The notes beneath the pieces were generated by a model. The model saw nothing but the letters and a program-made list of their open reading frames with translations. It did not search any database and was not told the origin of the DNA. A stretch of DNA of 64,000 bases from Methanolobus zinderi. GTDB taxonomy: Archaea; Halobacteriota; Methanosarcinia; Methanosarcinales; Methanosarcinaceae. Made by a program: the position numbers and the translations under genes. Below, in pieces: positions 36,722 to 45,225 of this stretch; the first letter of the stretch is position 1, and each line of letters begins with the position of its first letter. The stretch is from assembly GCF_013388255.1 (NCBI RefSeq), contig NZ_CP058215.1, positions 1,736,001-1,800,000 on the forward strand, written 5' to 3'.

Positions 36722-37897
36722 TTACAATCCATCCACAAAAGCCTCGATCCTTGCAAGTGCCTCTTCTATCTCCTGCATGGAAGTTGCATAGGAACAGCGC
36801 AAAAAACCGTTTCCGGCCTCACCGAACACATTGCCGGGAATGGTGACAACCTTCTGCTCGAAAAGAAGGCGCTCGGCGAATTCCTCGGAGCTTAAGCCGG
36901 TATTTTTGACTGACGGGAAGGCATAGAACGCACCCTTGGGCTCGAAGCAGTCCAGTCCTATCTTGTTGAGGCCACTGACGATAAGGTGGCGTCGTCTGTC
37001 ATAGTCACGCACCATCTTTTCCATTTCGGTCTGGCCGTTGCGCAGGGCTTCGATAGCGCCAAGCTGAGCGATTATAGGCGCACATAGCATGCAGTACTGG
37101 TGGATGAGCATCATTGAAGCTATGATCTCCGGAGGTGCCATGGCAAACGCCAGTCTGAAACCCGTCATTGCATACGCCTTGGAAAAACCATTGAGCAATA
37201 TCGTCCTGTCACGCATTCCTTCCAGAGAGGAAAAACATGTATGTCCGCCATTGTAGGTCAGACAGTCATAGACCTCATCCGAGATTACCATTATATCATG
37301 TTCCGCAACCACATCAGCTATGGCCTCAAGGTCCTTCCGGCTCATGGTGGCACCGGTGGGATTGTTCGGATAGTTCAGGATCAAAGCCTTGGTCTTATCA
37401 GTGATAGCGGCCTCAAGATCTTCAGGCAGCAACCTGAAGTTGTTCTCGATACTGTTCATCACAGGAACAGGCACTCCTCCTGCAAACATCACAGAAGGCA
37501 CATAGGCAACATAAGATGGTTGAGGTATGATAATCTCATCGCCGGGATTTGTGATAGAACGGATGGCAACATCTAGTGCTTCACTTACACCGGATGTTAC
37601 GAGTATTTCAGACTCGGGATTATAACTTATATTATACTTCCCGGAAAATGATTTAGAAATCTCCTCACGCAGCTCCATGAGACCGTAGTTGGAAGTATAT
37701 GAGGTCTCCCCGCATTCCAGGGAATGTATACATGCCTCACGGATATGCCACGGAGTAACAAAATCAGGTTCGCCCACACCCAGGGATATAGCATCGTCTA
37801 TCTCGGACGCAAGGTCGAAATAGCGACGAATACCGGAAGGAGGTACCCGGTTAATTACATCTGCAACGAATCTTGAGGGATGGCATGTTTTTCTCAT
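36722..37897 (-). CDS. class I/II aminotransferase (aspartate aminotransferase-like)
   Basis: 391 residues, fold type I PLP enzyme. NYPNNPTGA (about 190-198) and the Schiff-base lysine in LNGFSKAYAMTGFRLAF (about 236-252, Lys near 241) are diagnostic; the C-terminal FLRCSYATS carries the substrate-carboxylate arginine. It transfers amino groups between an amino acid and a 2-oxo acid; aspartate or aromatic or alanine specificity cannot be told. It lies 36 bases behind the Lrp-family gene on the same strand, so the regulator probably controls it and they are co-transcribed. Confidence 0.92.
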   Translation of the reverse strand: MRKTCHPSRFVADVINRVPPSGIRRYFDLASEIDDAISLGVGEPDFVTPWHIREACIHSLECGETSYTSNYGLMELREEISKSFSGKYNISYNPESEILVTSGVSEALDVAIRSITNPGDEIIIPQPSYVAYVPSVMFAGGVPVPVMNSIENNFRLLPEDLEAAITDKTKALILNYPNNPTGATMSRKDLEAIADVVAEHDIMVISDEVYDCLTYNGGHTCFSSLEGMRDRTILLNGFSKAYAMTGFRLAFAMAPPEIIASMMLIHQYCMLCAPIIAQLGAIEALRNGQTEMEKMVRDYDRRRHLIVSGLNKIGLDCFEPKGAFYAFPSVKNTGLSSEEFAERLLFEQKVVTIPGNVFGEAGNGFLRCSYATSMQEIEEALARIEAFVDGL

Positions 37898-37933
37898 ACA
37901 TCATACATCCTTTGTTAACAAAATCAAATGGAG

Positions 37934-38425
37934 TTAAGGAGTTACAGGCAGGCGTGCGAGATGGTCCTGCTCATAAAGGATCACTCCGTCCTCTTTGTAG
38001 GTTTTCAGGACAAAGTGCGTGGCTGTGTGCTGCACCTGCTCGAGGGTTGATATCTTCTCCGCAACAAAGAAAGCAACCTCTTTCATGGAACTGCCGGAAA
38101 CCGTGAGCGAGAGATCATACTGACCTGAGAGCAGTCTTACAGAGCGGACCTCGGGAAACTTATACAGGCGTTCCACAAGGGCCTGATATCCAAGGCTGCG
38201 TTCAAGACTTACCTTCAGTTCGATTATAGCGTATACGTTCTCATCACCTGCAAGGTCCCAGTCGATCACGGTCTTATACTTACGTATTACACCGCTGTTT
38301 TCCATGTCCTTGATGATCCTGCTAACCTCTCCAACGGGCATGCCTGTGAGGGTTGCGATCTTCTCATGTGAAATTCTCGCATCTTCTTCGAGACATTCCA
38401 GGATATGACGTGTTTTTTCGTCCAT
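37934..38425 (-). CDS. Lrp/AsnC-family transcriptional regulator
   Basis: 163 residues from ATG 38425, which follows GGGGTT; an ATG five codons upstream has no ribosome site. N-terminal winged HTH (1-60; ISHEKIATLTGMPVGEVSRIIKDM is recognised by its helix pattern) and C-terminal RAM domain (about 70-150; VYAIIELKVSLER and GQYDLSLTVSG). These sense amino acids as octamers. It precedes an aminotransferase in an apparent operon. The T-rich stretch between this gene and the S8e gene may terminate S8e. Confidence 0.92.
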   Translation of the reverse strand: MDEKTRHILECLEEDARISHEKIATLTGMPVGEVSRIIKDMENSGVIRKYKTVIDWDLAGDENVYAIIELKVSLERSLGYQALVERLYKFPEVRSVRLLSGQYDLSLTVSGSSMKEVAFFVAEKISTLEQVQHTATHFVLKTYKEDGVILYEQDHLARLPVTP

Positions 38426-38439
38426 ATTGAGCAACCCCA

Positions 38440-38473
38440 TAATAAGAAAAGAAAAAATAAAGAGATTTTTCGC
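38440..38473 (-). terminator. T-rich terminator of the S8e gene
   Basis: On the minus strand the bases after the S8e stop read CGAAAAATC, then TTTATTTTTTCTTTTC. Archaeal RNA polymerase releases at such U-runs. No strong hairpin is present. Confidence 0.4.
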
Positions 38474-38848
38474 TTACTCGAGCAATACTGCGTTAACCAC
38501 ACCATCCTGACCAGGACGGCTTGTGATTCTTGCATTGCCGAGAGCGGTCTTTACAACTGAACCCTTTGTAAGGATGTTACGCCTGACATAGTGTTCATTT
38601 GCAACATTGTCAATTACATTCTCAATTGCTGACTGCTGTGACTTCCCCTGAGAATCGGTGACATTTGCAACATTACACTGCAGAAGTCTGACCTTCCTGT
38701 TACCACCGGTTGTGGAAATGTTCTTCCTCTTGGTGTCGTCTATGTGTGTGTCAGCAGACTCACGGCCTAATTCGTATTTTCTCTTACCACGTGCTGCCTT
38801 GATCTTGGCACCTGTATATGTCCTCTTGGATCTGCCTTGCCATTTCAT
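38474..38848 (-). CDS. rps8e: ribosomal protein S8e
   Basis: 124 residues, standard for the archaeal form. The basic N terminus [20 protein letters not shown] (20 residues) and the C-terminal [26 protein letters not shown] block are diagnostic. It is a small-subunit protein absent from bacteria. The start is ATG 38848, and the gene is probably transcribed alone with its promoter in the 226-base gap shared with RNase Z. Confidence 0.97.
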   Translation of the reverse strand: MKWQGRSKRTYTGAKIKAARGKRKYELGRESADTHIDDTKRKNISTTGGNRKVRLLQCNVANVTDSQGKSQQSAIENVIDNVANEHYVRRNILTKGSVVKTALGNARITSRPGQDGVVNAVLLE

Positions 38849-39073
38849 GATATATCCTCTTAATCAGTGTGAAAAGTGAACTTGATTCTGTTCTTTAAAC
38901 AAATATGACTTATGGACGTACCATTAATAATAAGATTCTATATGAACTTTTCGAATGGTTTCATAACGCCTCTTGCAGAATTGAAGCAATTGAAGAAGTT
39001 AGAGAATACAGAGCATCATAATCACCGAATCCACAAAGCAATTGATAAATATTGCAATCACTAAATAGAACCC

Positions 39074-39994
39074 ATGTTTCGTGTAATTTTTCTCGGTACA
39101 GCCGGTTCCCTCCCGACAAAAGACCGCAACACTTCGGCTACAATGGTCAACCGTGAAGGTGAACTAATGCTCTTTGACTGTGGCGAAGGAACACAGCAGC
39201 AGATGATGCGGGCCAAGACCGGAATGAAGGCACTGTCCTCCATATTCATATCTCATTTTCATGCAGACCACATACTTGGCATACCCGGACTGATACAGAC
39301 GATGTCATTTCATGGCAGGACAGAGCCCCTGAAGATATACGGCCCTCACCGGGTGCATGAATTCGTAAGAATACTGAGTGCACTTGGATATTACAAACTG
39401 CGTTTTGAAATAGAAGGCATAGACCTTGAAGCCGGGGATATAATAAAGCGGGACGGGTACTCGATACATGTTATAGGAACAGAACACAGCGTACCGAGCC
39501 TGGGATATGCCCTGGTTGAAGATAAGCGTACGGGTAAATTTAACCGTGAAAAGGCGATGGAACTCGGTGTACCCCCCGGACCCCTGTTCTCAAAACTGCA
39601 CAACGGTGAAGTCGTGGAGCTCGATGGAAGAACCATTCTGCCGGAAGATGTCGTGGGTGACGCACGCCCTGGCAGAAAAATAGTCTACAGCGGAGATACC
39701 CGCCCTTGCAGTGGCATACTGGAGGCAAGCCGGGATGCTGATCTGCTTATCCACGACGCAACCCTGTCAAAGGACCAGCAGGAATGGGCGATCGAATCCA
39801 TGCATACGACCGCAGAAGAAGCAGCCCTGCTTGCAAAAGAGGCAGGTGTAAAACAGTTGATATTAACACACATCAGCTCCCGCTATTCCGATGATGTGAC
39901 ACCACTGCTTGAAGAGGCAAAAGCTGTTTTCGGGAACGTCATAGTTGCCGAGGATATGATGGAGATCGAAGTCCCATACCCGGACAAAAAATGA
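39074..39994 (+). CDS. rnz: ribonuclease Z (tRNA 3'-endonuclease)
   Basis: 306 residues. It cuts 3' trailers from pre-tRNA. The metallo-beta-lactamase signature HFHADHILGIPG (about 61-72) gives the zinc ligands, followed by a GTEHSVPSLGY block (about 136-146) and YSGDTRPC (about 209-216); the last zinc His is in LTHISSRY (about 273). It matters here because all three tRNA genes in the window carry CCA, so 3' processing must be accurate. ATG 39074. Confidence 0.95.
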   Translation: MFRVIFLGTAGSLPTKDRNTSATMVNREGELMLFDCGEGTQQQMMRAKTGMKALSSIFISHFHADHILGIPGLIQTMSFHGRTEPLKIYGPHRVHEFVRILSALGYYKLRFEIEGIDLEAGDIIKRDGYSIHVIGTEHSVPSLGYALVEDKRTGKFNREKAMELGVPPGPLFSKLHNGEVVELDGRTILPEDVVGDARPGRKIVYSGDTRPCSGILEASRDADLLIHDATLSKDQQEWAIESMHTTAEEAALLAKEAGVKQLILTHISSRYSDDVTPLLEEAKAVFGNVIVAEDMMEIEVPYPDKK

Positions 39995-40022
39995 TTTATG
40001 AGATCAAAAGAAAGACAGATCT

Positions 40023-40289
40023 TCAGATGAATGTCCAGTCAAGTTTTCTGTCCTCGGAATCGTAAAGAGAGACTTCCGCGCTCATTTCCTCGGTCCCGTA
40101 CGGAAGTTTCTTCACACCCAGATACAGGATGTCGCCGGGTCCATAGTTGAAATTATCAGGCTTGACCTTTCCGAAATAGACACGGCCCCCGGACCTTGTT
40201 TCCTCGACTACGACTCCTTTCCACATGAGAGAGTCGATTACATTGATGACTACACATTCAAATCTGTCAGATTCGTTTACCTCAGACAT
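40023..40289 (-). CDS. 88-aa beta-rich protein of unknown function
   Basis: No Cys motif, no membrane segment. The strong alternation of hydrophobic and charged residues (FECVVINVIDSLMWKGVVVEE and GDILYLGVKKLPYG as partial views) predicts a small beta-barrel. It is on the minus strand, 39 bases behind the AAA ATPase 40329-41456, so the two are probably one transcript; the short barrel could be an adaptor or cofactor of the ATPase (inference). Start ATG 40289. Confidence 0.65.
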   Translation of the reverse strand: MSEVNESDRFECVVINVIDSLMWKGVVVEETRSGGRVYFGKVKPDNFNYGPGDILYLGVKKLPYGTEEMSAEVSLYDSEDRKLDWTFI

Positions 40290-40328
40290 AGCTCTCCGAT
40301 ATATTTGTCAGATTTAAAAAGATAATCC

Positions 40329-41456
40329 TTAAATGTAGAGTCTTTCAGGGTCTGAAATTTTCTGAACACCCTTTAGTTTTTTGACAGAATCGAGCAGATC
40401 ACCCTGATTTACGTAATCACGGTCCTCAACGATCACATTATGGAGTGCTGTCTTGAGAACCTTACTCACAAGATCCCTTCCTGAAAGCCCTTCTGTCATC
40501 TTTGCAATCTCTCTGAGATCCACATCTTCCACAGGAAGAGGGAATGTCTTGATATTAGATTCAAGGATCTTGAGTCGTTCCTTCTCATCCGGAAGGGTAA
40601 ATTCTATCTCTTCTTCAAACCTGCTTCTTACGGCCGAATCAATAGTGTCGTTGCGGTTCGTGGCACCAATTGTGCATACACCGGAACGCTCGACAATGCC
40701 ATCCATTTCCGTAAGCAAGGCATTGACTATCTCAGCAACGTCACCACGCAGCTCCTGGTATCTCCTGTCCAGTGCAATGGCATCCAGCTCGTCGATGAAG
40801 ATAATACATGGTGCCATTTCCTGGGCGCGCTCATATAACTGGTGTATCTGGCGGGCGCCTTCACCCACGAACTCACCAATCAGTTCTGTGGCCTTGACCG
40901 GAAGTATAGGCACATGGGTCTTGTTCGCAAGTGCCTTGGCAAACATGGTCTTACCGGTACCCGATGGTCCGAAAAAGAGCACATTTCTTGGCGCCCAGCG
41001 TCCGAACATCCCGGGCTCCTGCAGGAAACGCTCGATGAGCTTGCACTTGCGCCGTGCACCTTCCTGTCCCACAACGTCATCGAAGGACACATCACTTGTG
41101 AACTCAACCGTGGGTGCACTGCTGACCGTGATCTCCTTGACGATTATACGGGTCTTGAAACCAATCACAGATTCGGGAGGTTCCACTTCATTGATCCGGT
41201 AGGCAAAGTCCGGATACATCCGTCTGTCAAAAAGGTATTCTCCCTTACGGGCTATCATGCCGTTCCACTGTTCCCGTGCATAGTGTTCGAACACACCCGG
41301 ATTCTCAATGATCGGGTATTCTTCCAGAACACTGGCCATGGGGTAGCCTGCGGGTTCAAGAAAAAGAAAATCAGCGGTACTTTCAACAGAATTCTTACTA
41401 AGATCCCTGTTTACTTTGGTATTAACTTTCTGGGCAGTCCGTACTATGAATATCAT
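40329..41456 (-). CDS. AMA-like AAA ATPase, proteasome-associated candidate
   Basis: 375 residues, one AAA domain. An N-terminal part (1-120) without recognised motif is followed by DDVVGQEGARRK (about 124-135), Walker A GPSGTGKT (about 163-170), Walker B IIFIDELDA (about 218-226) and the arginine-finger region ATNRNDTIDSAVRSRFEEEI. The C-terminal tripeptide is LYI, matching the hydrophobic-Tyr-any (HbYX) rule used by PAN and Cdc48 to dock to the 20S proteasome. The architecture resembles the AMA family of methanogens and Archaeoglobus, reported to act with the proteasome. Assignment to AMA is by memory; PAN itself is longer with a coiled coil. Confidence 0.72.
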   Translation of the reverse strand: MIFIVRTAQKVNTKVNRDLSKNSVESTADFLFLEPAGYPMASVLEEYPIIENPGVFEHYAREQWNGMIARKGEYLFDRRMYPDFAYRINEVEPPESVIGFKTRIIVKEITVSSAPTVEFTSDVSFDDVVGQEGARRKCKLIERFLQEPGMFGRWAPRNVLFFGPSGTGKTMFAKALANKTHVPILPVKATELIGEFVGEGARQIHQLYERAQEMAPCIIFIDELDAIALDRRYQELRGDVAEIVNALLTEMDGIVERSGVCTIGATNRNDTIDSAVRSRFEEEIEFTLPDEKERLKILESNIKTFPLPVEDVDLREIAKMTEGLSGRDLVSKVLKTALHNVIVEDRDYVNQGDLLDSVKKLKGVQKISDPERLYI

Positions 41457-41652
41457 CCCTTTCAGGTATATTTATGTCTAGAATGAATTGAAGCGATGTT
41501 AAACTTAACCCTTAAATCCGGATATTATACATAGAGTTCAGCAATTTTAAGCAGAAAGAATACAGTCCAGGTTCCGTGAATTAAATTCTCCCAAAAAAAT
41601 ATAATATTTAATAATATATAAATATATTGAAGGTCAATATATTAATGAAAAC

Positions 41653-43974
41653 ATGAGTAAATCCGACTCCCGGCTTTCTGAAGAAAAAGAAAGTATGAAA
41701 ATACCGAATTTAGCCAATAGTGTATTCTTTCTTATTGTATGTGTTTTCGGCATAATCATCATCTCGCCATTTATCGTGACGGATCAGATGGACATGATAA
41801 TCCTGAGCTCTGTCCTGATAGCAGTTACCTTTGCAGCTATAATATATGCAAGTTCCAGAATTGACAGAATGAACCTGGAACTCGAAGCCAGTATCTGTGA
41901 GCTCAAAAGCGAAAAAGAAGAGATAGGGAAGCTTATGGAGCAAAACTCAAAGATAGAGAACACGCTCACCTCACTTATCTCACTGTTTATAGCACCCAAG
42001 GATGTTGACAGGGCGATAGAAGAGACATTGCAGAGAACGGGACGGTTCTGTAATTGTGAGCGTAATTACCTTGTGTTGATTGCCAGGGATGGCAACTCTG
42101 TTCATATGACACATCACTGGAGCAGCAATAACTGCGAAAACAAAAAGGCGATGTTCGAGAACCTGAATCTGTCCAGTACACCATGGATTGCAGAGAAGAT
42201 ATATGAAAAGCAGATACTCATAATCCCTGAAGCAGATTCACTATCAGATGAGGCATCAAGAGAAAAGGACATAATGAAGAGCCGGGGAATTGATTCACTT
42301 ATTCTTGTCCCGGTAGAACTTGATGAAAAAGTAACAGGTATTATAGGGATCGAGAATCCCGATTTACCGAAGAATTGCAGTGATGAGTGGAAACAGACCC
42401 TGAAGATTCTCTCGGAACTTGTGGGAATGGCTATGCAGCATAAATCCTTCCTGAACGAACTCAGCCTGTTTAAGAGCCTCATCGATGAATCAAATGATTT
42501 CATCTTTGTGATAGACTCTGAGAAAGGAACTGTTGTTGATGTCAATGAAACTGCCTGCAGGCAGCTGGGATATTCCAGAAACGAGTTTATGCAATTTACA
42601 GGAGACAGGAATGAGCAGTTATTCGGAAGCAGGTTCTGGGAAAAGGATATACAGGACATATGCGGGAACAGATTCCTTGATATTGACAAAACTATCAGCA
42701 CAAAAAATGGCAAAGTCATTCCTGCGGAGATCAATGTAACTTTCACAGATCATGAGAATAACAGTTATGCACTTGCCATCGTACGTGATGTGACAAAACG
42801 CAAGGAAGTCGAGGAGATCCTGAAAAAGACACAGGAAAGAGTGGAGCTCGCACTCAGAGGTGCTGACCTTGGCATGTGGGACTGGAACATACATACGAAC
42901 GAATTGATATATAATGACAGATGGGCGGAAATGCTTGGCTATGAAGCACGTGATATCAAGCCGAATTTTGACTCGTGGCTGAATATGATACACCATGAAG
43001 ACCTGCCATCCGTAAAGAATGAGATCGACCTTCACTTGAATGACAGAACTCCCTTCTTTGAATCAGAGTTCAGGATGCAGAACAAGAACAAGAACTGGCA
43101 GTGGATACTCAGCCGTGGCAAGGTTGTGGAGTGGACCGGTGACTGTGAACCCTCCAGACTTGCAGGCACCACCATGGACACCAGTGAGAGAAAGAAATTC
43201 GAAGAAGAGCTGCGCCACTCCAATGAACTCAAGGACCTCTTCACAGACATAATGAGACACGACCTCTTAAACCCCGCAGGAAATATAAAAGGATTCACGG
43301 ACCTGCTCATGGAAATTGAGGATGACGGGAAAAAGAAGAACATGGTGAGCAGCATAAAACGCAACAACGACAAGCTGATCGAAATGATCGAGATCGCTGC
43401 CAAGTTCGCCAAACTGGAATCCACCGAGGACATCCGGCTTGAGAGAATGGAGATCGGTGCAATTCTCAGGAATGTCATCGAGCAGTTCGAGCACAAGCTC
43501 GAGGACAGGCAGATGACACTTGATATGAGAGCAAAGGGAACTTACTATTCCATGCTCAATCCGATAATCGAGGAGATATTTGCCAATTTTATTTCCAATG
43601 CGATCAAGTACAGCCCCGAGGGCACACCCATTATAGTTGATGTCGTGGACACCAACTACTACTGGAAGGTGGAAGTGACCGACTCCGGAGAGGGGATACC
43701 GGATGATGTAAAGGAGCTTATATTCGACCGTTTCAAGCGTGTTAATAAAAAAGGTGTCAAAGGAACGGGACTGGGTCTTGCCATAGTCAAAAGAATAGCC
43801 GAGATCGTCGAGGCGGAGGTTGGCGTGGAGGACAATCCCGAAGGTCAGGGAAGCAGGTTCTGGGTCAAGCTGAAGAAATGCACGGACTTCACAGACCACA
43901 GCATGCCTGAAAACAATGTCCCCGACATCTTTAAGACAAATGCCTGCCATCAGACCATAATACTGACAAAATAA
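41653..43974 (+). CDS. membrane sensor histidine kinase, GAF-PAS-PAS
   Basis: 773 residues. Two helices at about 22-42 and 46-67 with almost no extracellular loop anchor it, then a coiled linker. GAF (about 105-270), PAS (about 275-395), PAS of PAS_3 type (about 400-525, with WDWNIHTNELIYND), HisKA with FTDIMRHDLLNP (His about 537), HATPase_c with NAIKYSPEG, DSGEGIP and GTGLGLAIVK. The thi4 start is only 11 bases downstream, so thi4 probably depends on this transcript in part. Signal and partner unknown. Confidence 0.9.
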   Translation: MSKSDSRLSEEKESMKIPNLANSVFFLIVCVFGIIIISPFIVTDQMDMIILSSVLIAVTFAAIIYASSRIDRMNLELEASICELKSEKEEIGKLMEQNSKIENTLTSLISLFIAPKDVDRAIEETLQRTGRFCNCERNYLVLIARDGNSVHMTHHWSSNNCENKKAMFENLNLSSTPWIAEKIYEKQILIIPEADSLSDEASREKDIMKSRGIDSLILVPVELDEKVTGIIGIENPDLPKNCSDEWKQTLKILSELVGMAMQHKSFLNELSLFKSLIDESNDFIFVIDSEKGTVVDVNETACRQLGYSRNEFMQFTGDRNEQLFGSRFWEKDIQDICGNRFLDIDKTISTKNGKVIPAEINVTFTDHENNSYALAIVRDVTKRKEVEEILKKTQERVELALRGADLGMWDWNIHTNELIYNDRWAEMLGYEARDIKPNFDSWLNMIHHEDLPSVKNEIDLHLNDRTPFFESEFRMQNKNKNWQWILSRGKVVEWTGDCEPSRLAGTTMDTSERKKFEEELRHSNELKDLFTDIMRHDLLNPAGNIKGFTDLLMEIEDDGKKKNMVSSIKRNNDKLIEMIEIAAKFAKLESTEDIRLERMEIGAILRNVIEQFEHKLEDRQMTLDMRAKGTYYSMLNPIIEEIFANFISNAIKYSPEGTPIIVDVVDTNYYWKVEVTDSGEGIPDDVKELIFDRFKRVNKKGVKGTGLGLAIVKRIAEIVEAEVGVEDNPEGQGSRFWVKLKKCTDFTDHSMPENNVPDIFKTNACHQTIILTK

Positions 43975-43985
43975 GAGGCATTTTT

Positions 43986-44765
43986 ATGGAACTGGATGAG
44001 CTCGTTATTACAAGGGCCATAGTCGAGGAGTATTCAAAAACCTTTCTTGACTATACGGATGTTGATGTAGCACTTGTCGGCGGAGGACCTGCAAACCTGG
44101 TTGCTGCCAAATACCTGGCCGATGCAGGAGTTAAGACTGTTATTTTTGAGAAGAAACTCTCGATAGGCGGAGGAATGTGGGGCGGAGGAATGATGTTCCC
44201 GCGTATTGTGATTCAGGAAGATGCAAAGCACATTCTGGATGATTTTGGTGTTAACTACCATGAATACGAAAAGGGATATTATGTTGCAAGCTCCATTGAA
44301 TCCGTGGGAAGACTCATTACAGGTGCCACATCAGCAGGTGCTGAGATCTTCAATCTGATAGATGTGGAAGATGTGATGATACGTGAAAATGATGCGGTCT
44401 GCGGCCTGGTGATCAACTGGGGACCCGTATCCATGAACAGGCTTCATGTGGATCCACTTTCCATTTGTGCAAAGGTGGTCATTGACGGTACGGGACATGA
44501 TGCAGCTGTCTGCAGCACAGTTCAGCGCAAGGTACCCGGTGCACAACTGGGCGAGCTCGGAGTTGTTGGTGAGAAACCCATGTGGGCCGAAGTGGGAGAG
44601 CGCATACTCATGGAGACTACAAAGGAAGTATATCCCGGGCTTATCGTCACTGGAATGGCAGCAAACGCGGTTGCAGGTGCCCCGAGGATGGGACCTATAT
44701 TTGGCGGCATGATGCTCTCCGGAAAGAAAGCTGCGGAAATTGCAATTGAAAAGCTTGGAAAGTGA
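43986..44765 (+). CDS. thi4: thiamine thiazole synthase Thi4, sulfide-dependent (His) type
   Basis: 259 residues. The Rossmann FAD/NAD fold is shown by VGGGPANLVAAK (about 31-42) and the glycine-rich MWGGGMMFPR (about 65-75). At the position where yeast Thi4 has its suicide Cys, the motif reads NRLHVDPLS (His about 155), as in methanogen enzymes that use free sulfide and turn over many times. It makes the thiazole moiety from NAD and glycine. A GAGG site at 43975 gives the start at ATG 43986. A perfect terminator hairpin follows. Confidence 0.95.
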   Translation: MELDELVITRAIVEEYSKTFLDYTDVDVALVGGGPANLVAAKYLADAGVKTVIFEKKLSIGGGMWGGGMMFPRIVIQEDAKHILDDFGVNYHEYEKGYYVASSIESVGRLITGATSAGAEIFNLIDVEDVMIRENDAVCGLVINWGPVSMNRLHVDPLSICAKVVIDGTGHDAAVCSTVQRKVPGAQLGELGVVGEKPMWAEVGERILMETTKEVYPGLIVTGMAANAVAGAPRMGPIFGGMMLSGKKAAEIAIEKLGK

Positions 44766-44790
44766 GATTCTAAACGAATCTTACTTTTTC
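44761..44790 (+). terminator. hairpin terminator of thi4
   Basis: AGTGAGATTC and GAATCTTACT pair over ten positions (one G-T) around TAAAC, followed by TTTTC. It overlaps the stop codon and is upstream of tRNA-His. Confidence 0.6.
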
Positions 44791-44876
44791 GTGCCACCCA
44801 CAATCTTTTTCAAAGGAAAGATTTATGTAAGAAACGGACATCTATAGGGTGCTTTCAAAGAACAACCCTTCTTCAA

Positions 44877-44951
<75 letters not shown>

Positions 44952-45091
44952 TAAACCTTTTTCTGACAATACAATAAAACCAGTGTATAATATCATTTTT
45001 GGAGATTATACTCTGATAGTTTAAAATCATTGAAGTCAAATTGATTGAAAATGAAAAGATGAAAACGGATCAATAGAGAAATTTAAGATTG

Positions 45092-45178
45092 GGGTACCCC
45101 ACCCCCTCATTCACAAGGGGTGGTACAGGCCTTGTAAATGAAGATCTCAAACTAACAGACAGACAATCTGTCTGAATA
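45092..45178. other. two stem-loops between tRNA-His and purF
   Basis: At about 45095-45132 a CCACCCC/GGGGTGG stem with an extra GTA/TAC (one bulge) encloses CTCATTCACAA; at 45157-45175 CAGACAGA/TCTGTCTG forms an 8-base stem with a 3-base loop. They lie downstream of purF on the minus strand, and between plus-strand tRNA-His and purF, so they may terminate purF or form a small RNA. Either is inference. Confidence 0.4.
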
Positions 45179-45225
45179 TTAGTATATTTTTCTAGTATTT
45201 AACTGTATATACAATTTGCGGACAG

